DNA of 64,000 nucleotides from Spongiactinospora sp. TRM90649 (GCF_029382225.1 NZ_JARLTC010000006.1:124001-188000), one strand, 5' to 3'; positions 1 to 10,741 are shown, numbered from the stretch's first letter. Notes: generated from the letters alone by a model not told the origin. A program made the numbers and translations.

Positions 1-2
1 CG

Positions 3-2060
3 CTGCGCGGGCTGCAGGGGGTGACCGGCGTGGCCGGGCCGTACCGCAGCGCGCCGGTCACGCTCGCGAACGAGGGGCGCAACGCGCCGCTGGCGCTGCG
101 GGCGCTGCCCGCCAAGCCCCCGGCGATCGCACACCCGGTGCTGCACGAGGGCCGCTGGCTGGACCCGGCCGATCCCGACGGCGTCGTGCTGGAACGGTCG
201 TTCGCCGAGGCCGAGGGGCTGCGGCCGGGCAGCCCGTTCACGGTGACCGCGCTGTCCGGGCAACGACACATCCTGGCCGTGGCCGGCATAGCCGAGACCG
301 CCGAGCAGGGTTTCTACCCCGAGTGGACCCCCGGCCTGGCATGGACCCTGCCTGAGACGCTCGACCGCGTCGAGCCCGCGATCGGACGCAGCCAGTCGGT
401 GATCGGCCTGCGGCTGGGCGACCCCGACGCCGCCCGTATGGTCGTGCAGGGCGCGGTCACCCAGCTCGACGAGCGGGTGCTGCGGATCTCAACCTGGCGC
501 GAGGTCCGCGAGGCGATGATGCTCGACAACCGGCTGCTCGGGCTGTTGCTCGGCCTGTTCGGGACGGCCGGGCTGGTGGCGGCGGCACTGGCCGTCGCCA
601 ACGTGGTGGGCGGCCGGGTGCTGACCCAGTCACGCGACTTCGCCACGCTCAAGTCGCTCGGCCTGACCCGCGGCCAGGTCACCGGCATGCTGGTGGTCGA
701 GCACGGCGGGCTCGGCCTGCTCGGCGTGGGCTCGGGCCTCGCGGCGGGCCACCTGGTCACCGCGCTGTCCCTGTACGGGGGCGGCGGGCCGCCGCTGTCC
801 CCGATGTCCACGCTGGGCATCACGGGCGGCTCGGCCGTCGTGGTGGTGCTCGCGGCGGCGCTGCCCGCCTGGCGCGCCGGACGCACCCCGCCGCTCCCGG
901 CGTCGCCGGTCGCCCCGCCGAGCGGGCGCCTGTCCCGGCTGGCCAGGCTCGCCCTGCTGGTACGGCTCCCGCCCGCCCTCGTGCTCGGCGCCCGTGACGC
1001 CTTCACCCGCAGGCTCCCCGCGCTGCTGACCACGTTCGGCGTCGCCATCCCGATGGCGATGATCACCATTGGCCTTGGCTGCTGGGCCAGCCTGGACAAC
1101 TTCCTGCGCCACCCCGAGCAGGTCGGCCAGGCGGCGGCGCTGGTGGTCAAGCCGGGGCGGCTGCCCGCCAGCTCGGCGGAACAACTGATCAAGGCCGACC
1201 CGGCCGTCAGCCGCATCTACCCGGGCACCGACGTGGACGCGCTGGAGCCGGAGCAGACCCGGACGGTCCTGGCCAGGGCCGTGGGCACCTCGGCCGAGCC
1301 GTACCCGTTCGAGGTGGCCGAGGGGCGGATCTACGCCGACAGCGGCGAGGCCGTGGCCGGGCAGGGCCTGCTGGACATGATGGACGCCAAGATCGGCGAC
1401 CGGGTGCGGGTCACCGTGAGCGGCAGCGTGCTCATCCTGCGGATCGTCGGCCGTGTGGTGGAGCCCGAACAGGACGGCAAGGTGCTGTCGTTCGGCATCG
1501 ACAGCCTGGCCCCCAAGGACGCCGTGCCGCCGGAGTTCTACAGCGTGGTGCTCAAACCCGGCTCCGACGCGACCCAGGTGGCCGATCGGCTCCAGGCCGC
1601 CTCCCGGCTGGAGCTGGAGGTGCGGCGGGTGGTCAACCCGGCCGAGCGCCTCGCGGTGATCAGGGTGGTGATCGTGGCCCTGACCGCGGTGCTCGCGCTG
1701 CTCGGCCTGGCCAACCTGCTCACCGCGAGCGCGGTGGGCCTGCGCGACCACGCGCTCGACCTGGCCGTGCTCAAGGCCATGGGGCTGACCCCCCGGCAGG
1801 TGACCGCGACCCTGGTCACCGGCACCGGCCTGCTGGTGCTGCTCGGCGTGCTCGCCGGGACGGCGGCGGGCGCGTCCGTGGTCGCCTGGCTGGTCGACCT
1901 GCAGGGGCACACCAGCGGGGTGGGCGCGGGCATCGGCCGCACCCCGTCGATGCTCACGCTGACGCTCGCCGTCCTGGTCGCGGTGGGCGCGGCCCTGCTG
2001 GTCACGCTGATCCCGGCCCGCCGCGCGGCCCGCGCCCTGATCCCCGTCGCCGTCCGCTGA
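3..2060 (+). CDS. FtsX-family ABC transporter permease, 5'-truncated by the window edge
   Basis: The frame is open from the first bases of the window, so the true start lies upstream; GTG at 21 is only the first internal start codon. What remains (about 685 residues) has two FtsX/MacB-type permease units. Counting from the GTG, hydrophobic segments lie near residues 172-197, 224-248, 265-285 and 333-356, and again near 552-575, 598-622 and 640-668, separated by soluble extracytoplasmic domains. The recurring LKSLGLTRGQV and LKAMGLTPRQV loops after the first helix of each unit are typical of FtsX permeases. Full-length actinobacterial relatives are about 800-850 residues and work with an ABC ATPase, presumably encoded upstream of the window, in lipid, peptide or drug export. 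The substrate cannot be told. The gene converges on treS with a 28-nt gap. Confidence 0.85.
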   Translation: MRGLQGVTGVAGPYRSAPVTLANEGRNAPLALRALPAKPPAIAHPVLHEGRWLDPADPDGVVLERSFAEAEGLRPGSPFTVTALSGQRHILAVAGIAETAEQGFYPEWTPGLAWTLPETLDRVEPAIGRSQSVIGLRLGDPDAARMVVQGAVTQLDERVLRISTWREVREAMMLDNRLLGLLLGLFGTAGLVAAALAVANVVGGRVLTQSRDFATLKSLGLTRGQVTGMLVVEHGGLGLLGVGSGLAAGHLVTALSLYGGGGPPLSPMSTLGITGGSAVVVVLAAALPAWRAGRTPPLPASPVAPPSGRLSRLARLALLVRLPPALVLGARDAFTRRLPALLTTFGVAIPMAMITIGLGCWASLDNFLRHPEQVGQAAALVVKPGRLPASSAEQLIKADPAVSRIYPGTDVDALEPEQTRTVLARAVGTSAEPYPFEVAEGRIYADSGEAVAGQGLLDMMDAKIGDRVRVTVSGSVLILRIVGRVVEPEQDGKVLSFGIDSLAPKDAVPPEFYSVVLKPGSDATQVADRLQAASRLELEVRRVVNPAERLAVIRVVIVALTAVLALLGLANLLTASAVGLRDHALDLAVLKAMGLTPRQVTATLVTGTGLLVLLGVLAGTAAGASVVAWLVDLQGHTSGVGAGIGRTPSMLTLTLAVLVAVGAALLVTLIPARRAARALIPVAVR

Positions 2061-2088
2061 GGGGCGTCCCCGGCCGATCGTGGACCGG

Positions 2089-3774
<1,686 letters not shown>

Positions 3775-3937
3775 CGCTCGCTCACAGTGCAGGGAAGGGC
3801 AGAACCAGATCACCGGTGGGCCCGGATGGGTTATGTGGGTGAGCGCGCGTCGCGTGGAGCGGGTCATCCCCGTGCTCCATGCCCTTGCCGGGCCGAATTT
3901 GTGATTCGGTCCGTTCGGCGCCGCGCTTTCCCGGCAC

Positions 3938-3981
3938 ACACTAGCAGCGGACAACCCCTGGTGAAGATGGTTATCAGGGGT
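3938..3981 (-). promoter_or_regulatory. Candidate treS promoter with overlapping inverted repeat
   Basis: Read on the minus strand there is a -35-like CTTCAC (3966-3961), a 17-nt spacer and a -10-like TAGTGT (3943-3938). An inverted repeat with perfect 7-nt arms, ACCCCTG at 3954-3960 and CAGGGGT at 3975-3981, encloses the -35 box in its 14-nt centre, the position expected of a repressor operator. The leader to the treS ATG would be about 155 nt. The rest of 3775-4067 shows no gene. The promoter call is pattern-based; no known regulator is assigned. Confidence 0.4.
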
Positions 3982-4067
3982 GCCTTCCTGAATCTTCCCG
4001 CACTCCGTGTTCTAGGCCCGTAATTACGCCGTTACCTTGCGTTCCCACGCCCGAAACGGCGAGGTCA

Positions 4068-5735
4068 TCAGGCCCATGGCGGCGTCGTATCGGGAAGATT
4101 CCGTTCATTGTCGATCAGCCATGATCCGAAGAGCACGAGCCCGCGCACCCAGAACCGGTCGTTCCAGCCGTTGAACCGGGCGAGCGCGTCCGGCCCCTGC
4201 GAGATCATGTCGTGCAGCTCGGGCGAGAGCAGCCCGGGCACCTGCCAGGCCACCCGCATCAGCATCCGGTGCGAGTGGGCACGCGCGGGCGCGGCGGTGG
4301 AGCGCAGCGGCACCCGCGTCAGCGGCTGCTTGACCACGTTGGTGGACGGCAGCGCCGCCACCCGGGGATTCGCCGCGTGCAGCAGCTCACGGTAGAAGCG
4401 CCCCTTGTCCTTACGGGCCACCCCCACCGACAGCGCGGCGTCGAAGAACGCAGGGTAGATGAACGGCGCCGCGAACGACGCCTCCGGCCCCACCAGGTTG
4501 ACCGGCGAGCGGGCGATGCCCCGCACGGTGCGCGTGTGCAGCACCGACAGGGACAGCTCGGCCCGGTGCCCGTGCAGCATCGACGTCGATCGGGCGAAGG
4601 ACTCGCGCACGGTCTCGGTGATCCAGTGCTCGGCCTTCTCTGAGAGGAAGGGCACCGAGGGGGCGCCCAGGCTGAGCGACCTCAGCACCGCGGCCTGGCG
4701 TTCTTCGGCGGTGGCGGCGTGCAGCGCCTCGCCGCTGACCATGAAGTTCTTCAGCAGGGGGCCGCCGGCCAGGCCGTCCACGAGGGTGCGTCCGGCGCGC
4801 TGCACCTCGCGGGCGAAGGGGGCGTACCAGGCGTGATGCGGGGTGAGGTATTCCAGCCTGCGGGCCACGGCGAGAGTGTCGGCGGGGTAGTCGGCGGGGT
4901 CCTGTTCGATCACCCGGTGGCGTACGCCCAGCTCGTGGGTGATCGCGCGGGCGAAGGCGATGTCGGCGTCCGTGCCGTCGTCGGGGCTGGTGGTCCACGA
5001 CTCCACGTCGGCGCCCCGGGCCACCGCCACAGAGCACAGCAGCCGGGAGTCGTAGCCGCCGCTCACCGGCACCAACAGCGGCCGGTCCTCGAACTCCTTG
5101 TACGCCTCGTGCAGGATCTCCAGCAGCTCACCGGGGCCGCGCCACGCCTCGTAGGGCTCCTGGCGCACCCAGCGCGGTAGCCGCCGGTCGGTGGAGATCC
5201 GCCCCGTGGCCCGGTCGTGGACCAGCGCGCTCGACCCGTTGAGCCGCTTGACCGAGGTATAGGGCGTGTCGTCGCCCAGCGGGAAGGTGACCTGGAGGAT
5301 CGACGCCCAGGCCGCCCAGTCCAGCTCGTACGACCCACCGGTAAGCGACAGCAGCGGTTCGAGCAGCGAGGAGAAGTAGACCACGCCGGGCGTGCGCACG
5401 TAGTAGACGTCCACGAGCCCCAGCGCACCCGCGTGCAGGGTGACCTGCTCCCCGTCGTCGATGAGACCGGGGGTCTCGTAGGTCTCGGCGACGGTGATCC
5501 AGCGGTCGGACTCCTTCGGCCTGCGTTCTCCCCAGGCGAAGGCGTACCCGGACTGGTCACGGTGGTACGGGGCCAGCGGGCTGCTGCTGAACAGGGCCGC
5601 GCCGGTGGTCTGCAGGGCCGCGCGTACCTTCGGCCCGGCCTCGCGCAGTCTCGTGAGCAGGGCCGGGTCCACGTCGCCGATCGCGCCGCACACGTACGGC
5701 CGGACGTTGAACGTCGGCCACTCCCCGTCACGCAC
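4068..5735 (-). CDS. Asparagine synthase-related protein without the glutaminase nucleophile
   Basis: About 555 residues. The C-terminal half is an AANH/PP-loop ATPase: the pyrophosphate loop PVSGGYDSRLL sits near residue 223-233 and is followed by the helix-rich asparagine-synthetase domain. The N-terminal 200 residues resemble the class-II glutamine amidotransferase sandwich (for example FSSLLEPLL, and the LNGSSALVHD strand before the synthetase domain) but lack the essential N-terminal Cys2. The protein therefore probably cannot use glutamine by the usual route; free ammonia, another amine or a different adenylation chemistry is possible. I prefer GTG 5735 because GAAGGG lies 8 nt upstream; the frame also opens at GTG 5768. 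It is divergent from the CgeB-like gene at 5842. Such proteins often amidate sugars or peptides near glycosyltransferases, but the substrate here is unknown. Confidence 0.75.
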   Translation of the reverse strand: MRDGEWPTFNVRPYVCGAIGDVDPALLTRLREAGPKVRAALQTTGAALFSSSPLAPYHRDQSGYAFAWGERRPKESDRWITVAETYETPGLIDDGEQVTLHAGALGLVDVYYVRTPGVVYFSSLLEPLLSLTGGSYELDWAAWASILQVTFPLGDDTPYTSVKRLNGSSALVHDRATGRISTDRRLPRWVRQEPYEAWRGPGELLEILHEAYKEFEDRPLLVPVSGGYDSRLLCSVAVARGADVESWTTSPDDGTDADIAFARAITHELGVRHRVIEQDPADYPADTLAVARRLEYLTPHHAWYAPFAREVQRAGRTLVDGLAGGPLLKNFMVSGEALHAATAEERQAAVLRSLSLGAPSVPFLSEKAEHWITETVRESFARSTSMLHGHRAELSLSVLHTRTVRGIARSPVNLVGPEASFAAPFIYPAFFDAALSVGVARKDKGRFYRELLHAANPRVAALPSTNVVKQPLTRVPLRSTAAPARAHSHRMLMRVAWQVPGLLSPELHDMISQGPDALARFNGWNDRFWVRGLVLFGSWLIDNERNLPDTTPPWA

Positions 5736-5841
5736 GAGCCCATCCCTTCGCGGTGCTGATCCCGGCACATCTCCCGATTAGCCGAAATTCGTGAATAGCG
5801 GAAAGAGTATCCTTTGCACCGCTCAGGGATCGGAGGACGAC

Positions 5842-7719
5842 GTGGCTGGCGAGCGACTGGACGGCACCCGGAGGGCGTTGCGGGACGCCCTGGAGCAGGC
5901 GGAGAGGGCCAACGAACTGGCGCGGCTGCTCGACGCCGCCCAGGCCAAGCTGGCCGAGGCCGCCCGCGCCACCGAGGAACTGCGGGAGGTGAACACCCGC
6001 CTGCGCGAGACGGAGCGCTCCCTCGCCGAGTCGAGGGCCGCCGAGCAGAAACTGCGCAAGGAACTGGCCGAGCAGCGCTACCAGACCGAGGTCGCCCGCT
6101 GGAAGCTGTCGTCCCTGCAGGTGGCCCGCTGGTCGCGGCTGGGCGACGCGATCAAGACCGGCAGGCGCAACCCGGTCAGGCTGGCGCGCGGCCTGCGCGG
6201 CGCCGCCCGCCCGGTCAAGCGGCCCGTCGCGCCCAAGCGCCAGCCCCCTCCTGCCGTCGCCCAGACGGCCGAGGAGAGACCGGGGGCCGCGTTCCAGGCC
6301 AGGGAATCGGTCAGAACCATCGCGGGCGCCTCGTTCAAGCTGAAGCCCTTCCGGGTGCCCACCGGGCCGAACACCAGGCCCCACCTGACCGCCGCGGTGA
6401 TCGCCGACCCGCACGCGGAGGCGCTGCTGCGCTACGAGTGGCGCCAGACCGTCGGCTTCACCCCGCGCGACTTCGCCAGGATCCTCGCCAAGGAGGTGCC
6501 CCACCTGCTGCTGGTCGAGTCCGTGACCGGCGGCCCGTGGGCCGAGGAGGTAAACCGTCCCGGCGAGGGGCTGGACGGCCTGCTCGCCTGGTGCGCCGAA
6601 CGCGGCATCAGGACCGTTTTCTGGCACACCGGAGGCGACGTCGCCGCGTTCCGCGAGGCCGCCCGGAGGTTCGACCACGTCTTCACCACCTCGCCCGAGG
6701 ACCTGCCCGCCTGGCGGGCTGACCACCCGCGCGCCGGGGTGCTGCCCTTCGCCGTGCAGCCCAGGATCCACAACCCGCTGCCGATCCGCGACGGCCGCTT
6801 CGACCGGGTGCTGACCCTGGAAGAGCTGCTGCCTCCCCACTTGAGCTATCCCGATGTGCTCACCTCCTACCGGTGGCCCAAGGCGGTCACGCTGCCGCCC
6901 GGCACCGAGTCGTGGCGGGCCGCCGAGATCGCCGCCTGCGCCACCCCCATCGGCAGCGTGCCCGACGAGGGACTCGCCCACACCGCGATGCGTCAGGCGT
7001 ACGCGGACGGCACCATGACCGAGCGCGTGGACGACTTCCTGGCCGCGATCGGGCTGCCCGCCGCCCGCGCCACGCTGCACACGTCCGTGATCGTTCCCCC
7101 GGTGGGCGACACCGACCGGGCCATCGCCCAGATCGCCCGCCAGGACGAGGTCCACCAGGTGATCCTGCTCGGGCCCGACGCCGAGATGGCCGCCAAGCGG
7201 GCGGCCGGGGTGCTGCCCGGCTCCGTGGAGGTGGTCGCCAGGGCCGCCGAGACGCGGCTGACCATCGGCGGCGCGCTCGGCCGCGGGCTCGACCTGTGCG
7301 AGGGCGACCTGGTCGCGGTGATGGACCCGCGCGACCTGTACGGCGAGCACCACCTCGCCGACCTGCGCCGGGCGTTCCTCTACACGACGGCCGACGTGGT
7401 CGGCAAGGCGTCGTTCTACGCCCACCTGGAGGACGCGGGGGTGACCGTTCTGCACCAGCCGGGCGCCGAGTACTCCTACCTGCCGGAGATCGGCGGGGGG
7501 ACGCTGCTGGCCCGCCGCACGGTGCTGCGCGGGCTGGGCATCGCCGACGTGGCCGAGGGCTGGGACGAGGTGCTGATGCGCCAGTGCCGCGCCGACAACG
7601 TGCGGGTCTTCTCCGCCGACCGGTTCGGATACGTCAGGCGGCGCCGCGAGGACCCCGCCCTGCTCGGTTCGTCGCGCCTCGTCGAGTACGGTCCCGCCGA
7701 GCCGCACGCGATGATCTGA
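5842..7719 (+). CDS. CgeB/glycosyltransferase-like protein with N-terminal coiled coil
   Basis: About 625 residues. Residues 1-90 are charged heptad-rich helix (many Glu, Ala, Arg, Leu), then a basic linker. Residues about 150-330 look like a GT-B-type CgeB/DUF3880 unit (for example LLLVESVTGG, TVFWHTGGD, FDHVFTTSPEDLPAW). The last 200 residues resemble a degenerate GT-A fold (LVAVMDPRDLYGEHHLADL, GGTLLARRTVLRGLGI). GTG 5842 is chosen because GGAGG at 5832-5836 is 5 nt upstream; the open frame reaches back to 5791 without support. CgeB relatives glycosylate spore or surface polymers, but the family assignment here is by appearance only. The divergent asparagine-synthase-like gene may share its pathway. 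Confidence 0.6.
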   Translation: MAGERLDGTRRALRDALEQAERANELARLLDAAQAKLAEAARATEELREVNTRLRETERSLAESRAAEQKLRKELAEQRYQTEVARWKLSSLQVARWSRLGDAIKTGRRNPVRLARGLRGAARPVKRPVAPKRQPPPAVAQTAEERPGAAFQARESVRTIAGASFKLKPFRVPTGPNTRPHLTAAVIADPHAEALLRYEWRQTVGFTPRDFARILAKEVPHLLLVESVTGGPWAEEVNRPGEGLDGLLAWCAERGIRTVFWHTGGDVAAFREAARRFDHVFTTSPEDLPAWRADHPRAGVLPFAVQPRIHNPLPIRDGRFDRVLTLEELLPPHLSYPDVLTSYRWPKAVTLPPGTESWRAAEIAACATPIGSVPDEGLAHTAMRQAYADGTMTERVDDFLAAIGLPAARATLHTSVIVPPVGDTDRAIAQIARQDEVHQVILLGPDAEMAAKRAAGVLPGSVEVVARAAETRLTIGGALGRGLDLCEGDLVAVMDPRDLYGEHHLADLRRAFLYTTADVVGKASFYAHLEDAGVTVLHQPGAEYSYLPEIGGGTLLARRTVLRGLGIADVAEGWDEVLMRQCRADNVRVFSADRFGYVRRRREDPALLGSSRLVEYGPAEPHAMI

Positions 7720-7753
7720 CCGGCGGGTGAGGTGCCCCGGGGGCCGGGCTGGC

Positions 7754-7759
7754 TATCGT
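7754..7759 (+). promoter_or_regulatory. -10 box TATCGT of a leaderless promoter for nrtL
   Basis: TATCGT is followed by exactly 7 nt and then the GTG at 7767, with no Shine-Dalgarno sequence. This is the actinobacterial TANNNT-N7-start layout in which the start codon is the first transcribed triplet. The same layout recurs at five or more genes in this window. Confidence 0.6.
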
Positions 7760-7766
7760 CTTCAAT

Positions 7767-8402
7767 GTGACGATCGCCCGGCTCGCGGAGTCGCTCGGAA
7801 GCGCGCCGATGCCCACGGGCGGGTGGGAGCGTGAGGCCGTCCTCACGGCTCCCGCGCCCGATCCCGGGGCCGCGGACCGGCTGCGCGCGCTGCCCGGCGT
7901 CGCGGCGGTCAGGCCGGGCCCGGGGCGGCTGCTGAAGATCGTGGTCGCCGAGCCCGGCGAGATCGTCACCGAGATCGGCCCCTGTTTCACCGCCTTCCGG
8001 GCGGCCTGGCCCGATCTGCCGCGCACGTGGGACAACCCCGGGTTCGTCGTGCGCTACGCCCACGCGCGGGCGGTGGCCGTCGCGCGCTGGGCGCGTGACC
8101 TCGGGGTTCCGGTCGACGGCTTCGCGCCGGGCGAGCTGTCCGGCCCGTGGGACCGTGCCGTGCTGCGGGTCCTGGCCGAGCTGCCGAGCAGGTGCGAGCG
8201 GGCCGAGCCGGGGTGGGCGGCGTACCTCGAAAGGCTCGCGCTGGCCTACCACGACGCGCATGAGCGGGCGCCCGCCGTACCGGTGGGGGACGAGCCCGCG
8301 CGACCGGTCCACACCGCACGGCTGAGGATGGCCGGCGCGGTCCGCCTGGTGATCTCCGAAGGGCTCACGGCGAATGGCCGAACGGCACCCGACAGACTGT
8401 GA
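7767..8402 (+). CDS. nrtL: ArgS-related anticodon-binding protein NrtL
   Basis: 211 residues. The central segment NPGFVVRYAHARAVAVARWA is the start of the DALR anticodon-binding domain of class-I arginyl-tRNA synthetase (compare NP-x-YVQYAHAR in ArgS). No HIGH or KMSKS catalytic motif is present, so this is a stand-alone tRNA-binding domain and not an active synthetase. Streptomyces carry the same orphan gene, named NrtL, just upstream of lysA, and that synteny holds here. GTG 7767 is preceded by TATCGT at leaderless spacing. A role in binding tRNA or sensing arginyl-tRNA is inference; the cellular function is unknown. Confidence 0.8.
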   Translation: MTIARLAESLGSAPMPTGGWEREAVLTAPAPDPGAADRLRALPGVAAVRPGPGRLLKIVVAEPGEIVTEIGPCFTAFRAAWPDLPRTWDNPGFVVRYAHARAVAVARWARDLGVPVDGFAPGELSGPWDRAVLRVLAELPSRCERAEPGWAAYLERLALAYHDAHERAPAVPVGDEPARPVHTARLRMAGAVRLVISEGLTANGRTAPDRL

Positions 8403-8435
8403 TAGACCCTCCCGAGAACATCAAAACAGGGAGCG

Positions 8436-9215
8436 GTGGTGAGCGGACGACGCGGGGTGATCAGGCGGCTGCTACCGGCCGCCGCGGCGTTCGCGCTGGT
8501 GCTCGGAGTGGTCGTCTTCTTCTATCCGCAACTGCGCGAGGTCCTCGGCACCGAGGCGGGCTCCCCGCGTTCCGGAGCCGCCACCCACCCCCTGTACTCC
8601 GCCTCGCCGGTGCCCAGCCACTGCGAGTTGCCCAAAGACCGTGACGCGGACGTGCGCAGGACGCTGGGCGAGCTGTCCCGCTGCCTCGACCGGATGTGGA
8701 CGGCGACGCTGCGCGCGGCCGGATACGAGTACGAGCCGCCGGGCGAGGTGAACCTGGTCGAGACGGCGGCCGAGTCGTCGTGCGGGCGCGACGACGACGG
8801 CTGGGCCGGGATCTACTGCCCGGAGACCCGGTCGGTCAACGTGCTCCTCGACGCGAGCTGGGCCTTCTCCGACATGTTCACCCTGGCCCACGAGTACGCC
8901 CACCACGTGCAGGAGATCAGCGGCATCGCCGACCAGAACGGCTCGGAGATCTTCGACGAGGCGTGGTCGCGGCGGCTGGAGTTACAGGCGGACTGCATGG
9001 CGGCGGCGGCCATGCGCGAAATCGACTCCGAGGCGGTGGCGATGGTGCGGGCCGCTGCGGGTCACCCGGGGGCCGACGCGGAGGAGGCGTGGGCCGCGCA
9101 CCGCAAGACTCACGGGTCGGCGCGCAACAGCGCGGCGTGGATCAAGCGTGGGGAGCGGCAGGGCACGATCGGGGCGTGTAACACCTGGGCGGCGCCGCAG
9201 GATCAAGTCTCATGA
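8436..9215 (+). CDS. Membrane-anchored putative neutral zinc metallopeptidase
   Basis: About 259 residues. After a basic start there is one hydrophobic segment (LLPAAAAFALVLGVVVFF, residues about 10-28), so the protein is secreted or anchored with the catalytic domain outside. TLAHEYAHHVQEISGI contains the HExxH zinc site, and the downstream LELQADCMAA supplies the third acidic ligand of the putative neutral zinc metallopeptidase family. Four cysteines in the external domain (in SHCEL, SRCLD, SSCGRD and IYCPE) suggest disulphides. Two GTG codons in tandem (8436, 8439) follow an AGGGAG ribosome site. It lies 33 nt after nrtL and 122 nt before lysA. The substrate is unknown. Confidence 0.8.
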   Translation: MVSGRRGVIRRLLPAAAAFALVLGVVVFFYPQLREVLGTEAGSPRSGAATHPLYSASPVPSHCELPKDRDADVRRTLGELSRCLDRMWTATLRAAGYEYEPPGEVNLVETAAESSCGRDDDGWAGIYCPETRSVNVLLDASWAFSDMFTLAHEYAHHVQEISGIADQNGSEIFDEAWSRRLELQADCMAAAAMREIDSEAVAMVRAAAGHPGADAEEAWAAHRKTHGSARNSAAWIKRGERQGTIGACNTWAAPQDQVS

Positions 9216-9231
9216 AGCGCCCTTGAACGTG

Positions 9232-9267
9232 ATTTATCCTGGGATTTGTCGACCGGGGAGGATAAAT
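9232..9267. promoter_or_regulatory. AT-rich inverted repeat upstream of lysA
   Basis: ATTTATCCT at 9232-9240 and AGGATAAAT at 9259-9267 are perfect 9-nt inverted arms separated by 18 nt. They sit about 70-105 bp before the predicted lysA transcription start and just after the metallopeptidase gene. The arms are too AT-rich for a strong terminator, so a dimeric regulator site is the better guess. No lysine riboswitch-like structure is visible, and a leaderless lysA leaves no room for one. Confidence 0.45.
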
Positions 9268-9324
9268 TGCAGGCAGTGTGTCTCGAAGCCTGGACAGGCG
9301 TCCCAATGGGATCAGCGGGTCCGA

Positions 9325-9330
9325 TAGCCT
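9325..9330 (+). promoter_or_regulatory. -10 box TAGCCT of the leaderless lysA promoter
   Basis: TAGCCT, 7 nt, then GTG 9338. The geometry fixes the lysA start in place of the longer open frame that begins at 9278, and there is no ribosome binding site in front of either codon. Confidence 0.6.
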
Positions 9331-9337
9331 CGTTCGG

Positions 9338-10741
9338 GTGAGTCCCTTCGTCCATCCCGCAGGCGACCGGCATGCCGCGGCACAGCCGCACGGCCACGCC
9401 GAGGCGCACCCTCAGGAGCGCCACGCCACGCCTGCCGACCTCAACCGCCTCGACCCCGCCATCTGGCCCCGAACATCCGGGCGCGCCGGCGGGGCGGTCA
9501 CCATCGGCGGCGTCGACGTACGAGACCTCGCGGCCCAGTACGGCACGCCGCTCTATGTCCTGGACGAAGACGACGTCCGCTCCCGCTGCCGCGACTACAT
9601 GGCGGCCTTCGGCGACAGCGACGTCCACTACGCCGGCAAGGCGTTCCTGTGCCGGGAGCTGGCCCGCTGGATCGACGAGGAGGGCCTCGGTCTCGACGTC
9701 TGCAGCGGCGGAGAGCTGGCCGTCGCGCTGAGCGTGGGCTTCCCGCCCGGCCGCATCACCCTGCACGGCAACAACAAGTCCGCCGCTGAGCTGGAGCGCG
9801 CGATAGAGGCCGGGGTCGGCCACATCGTGCTCGACTCCTTCGAGGAGATCGCCCGGCTGGGCTACCTGGTCGAGCGCCACGGCGTGCGTCCCAAGGTCCT
9901 CATCCGGGTCACCACCGGAGTCGAGGCCCACACCCACGAGTTCATCGCCACCGCCCACGACGACCAGAAGTTCGGGCTCTCGCTCAACAGCGGGGCCGCC
10001 GCCGAGGCGGTCCGTCGCGTGCTGGCGCTGCCCCAGCTCGAACTGACCGGGCTGCACTCCCACATCGGCTCGCAGATCGTCGACACCGCCGGGTTCGAGG
10101 TGGCCGCGCAGCGGCTGGCCGGGCTGCTGGTGCAGATCAAGGACGAGCACGGCGTGGTGCTGCCCGAGCTCGACCTCGGCGGTGGTTACGGCATCGCCTA
10201 CATCGAGGGCGACGAGGCCCCCGACATCAAGCTCATCGCCGACCACCTGCGCCAGATCGTGGCCAGGGTCTGCGCCTCGGCCGGGCTGCCGCTGCCCCGA
10301 CTGACCGTCGAGCCCGGCCGCGCGATCGTCGGCCCCGCGGGCGTGACCCTCTACGAGATCGGCACCGTCAAGGACGTCGAGGGTCTGCGCACCTACGTCA
10401 GCGTGGACGGCGGCATGAGCGACAACGTCCGCACCGCGCTGTACGGCGCGGAGTACACGTGCGTCCTGGCCTCGCGGGAGAGCGAGGCCGGGCCGATGCT
10501 CGCCCGCGTGGTCGGCAAGCACTGCGAGAGCGGCGACATCGTGGTCCGCGACACCCACCTGCCCGCCGACCTGGCGCCCGGCGACCTGCTCGCGGTGGCC
10601 GCCACCGGCGCCTACTGCCGGTCGCTGGCCAGCAACTACAACTACCTGCCCAAGCCCGCCGTCGTCGCGGTGAAGGACGGCGCGTCACGAGTGATCGTGC
10701 GCGGGGAGACCGAAGACGACCTCCTGAGGGGGCAACCGTGA
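9338..10741 (+). CDS. lysA: Diaminopimelate decarboxylase
   Basis: 467 residues. A PLP-dependent fold-III decarboxylase that converts meso-diaminopimelate to L-lysine, the last step of lysine synthesis. Visible motifs: the PLP lysine in [10 protein letters not shown] (about K101), [14 protein letters not shown], the phosphate-binding [16 protein letters not shown], and the active-site Cys/Tyr region [12 protein letters not shown] near the C terminus. The N-terminal 50 residues are His- and Pro-rich and not conserved. The start GTG 9338 is set by a leaderless -10 box. The stop overlaps the GTG of hom by four bases, so lysA and hom are translationally coupled and form an aspartate-pathway operon. 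Confidence 0.97.
   Translation: MSPFVHPAGDRHAAAQPHGHAEAHPQERHATPADLNRLDPAIWPRTSGRAGGAVTIGGVDVRDLAAQYGTPLYVLDEDDVRSRCRDYMAAFGDSDVHYAGKAFLCRELARWIDEEGLGLDVCSGGELAVALSVGFPPGRITLHGNNKSAAELERAIEAGVGHIVLDSFEEIARLGYLVERHGVRPKVLIRVTTGVEAHTHEFIATAHDDQKFGLSLNSGAAAEAVRRVLALPQLELTGLHSHIGSQIVDTAGFEVAAQRLAGLLVQIKDEHGVVLPELDLGGGYGIAYIEGDEAPDIKLIADHLRQIVARVCASAGLPLPRLTVEPGRAIVGPAGVTLYEIGTVKDVEGLRTYVSVDGGMSDNVRTALYGAEYTCVLASRESEAGPMLARVVGKHCESGDIVVRDTHLPADLAPGDLLAVAATGAYCRSLASNYNYLPKPAVVAVKDGASRVIVRGETEDDLLRGQP

Noticed and set aside
630..1910. Long antisense open frame under the FtsX gene (and similar ones under lysA, rho, the GT genes and atpA)
   Set aside because: Arg/His/Gln/Gly-rich shadow translations typical of high-GC DNA; no conserved motif and the sense genes are certain.
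9216..9337. Lysine riboswitch before lysA
   Set aside because: The gap is only 122 bp and the promoter layout is leaderless; no multi-helix fold is visible.
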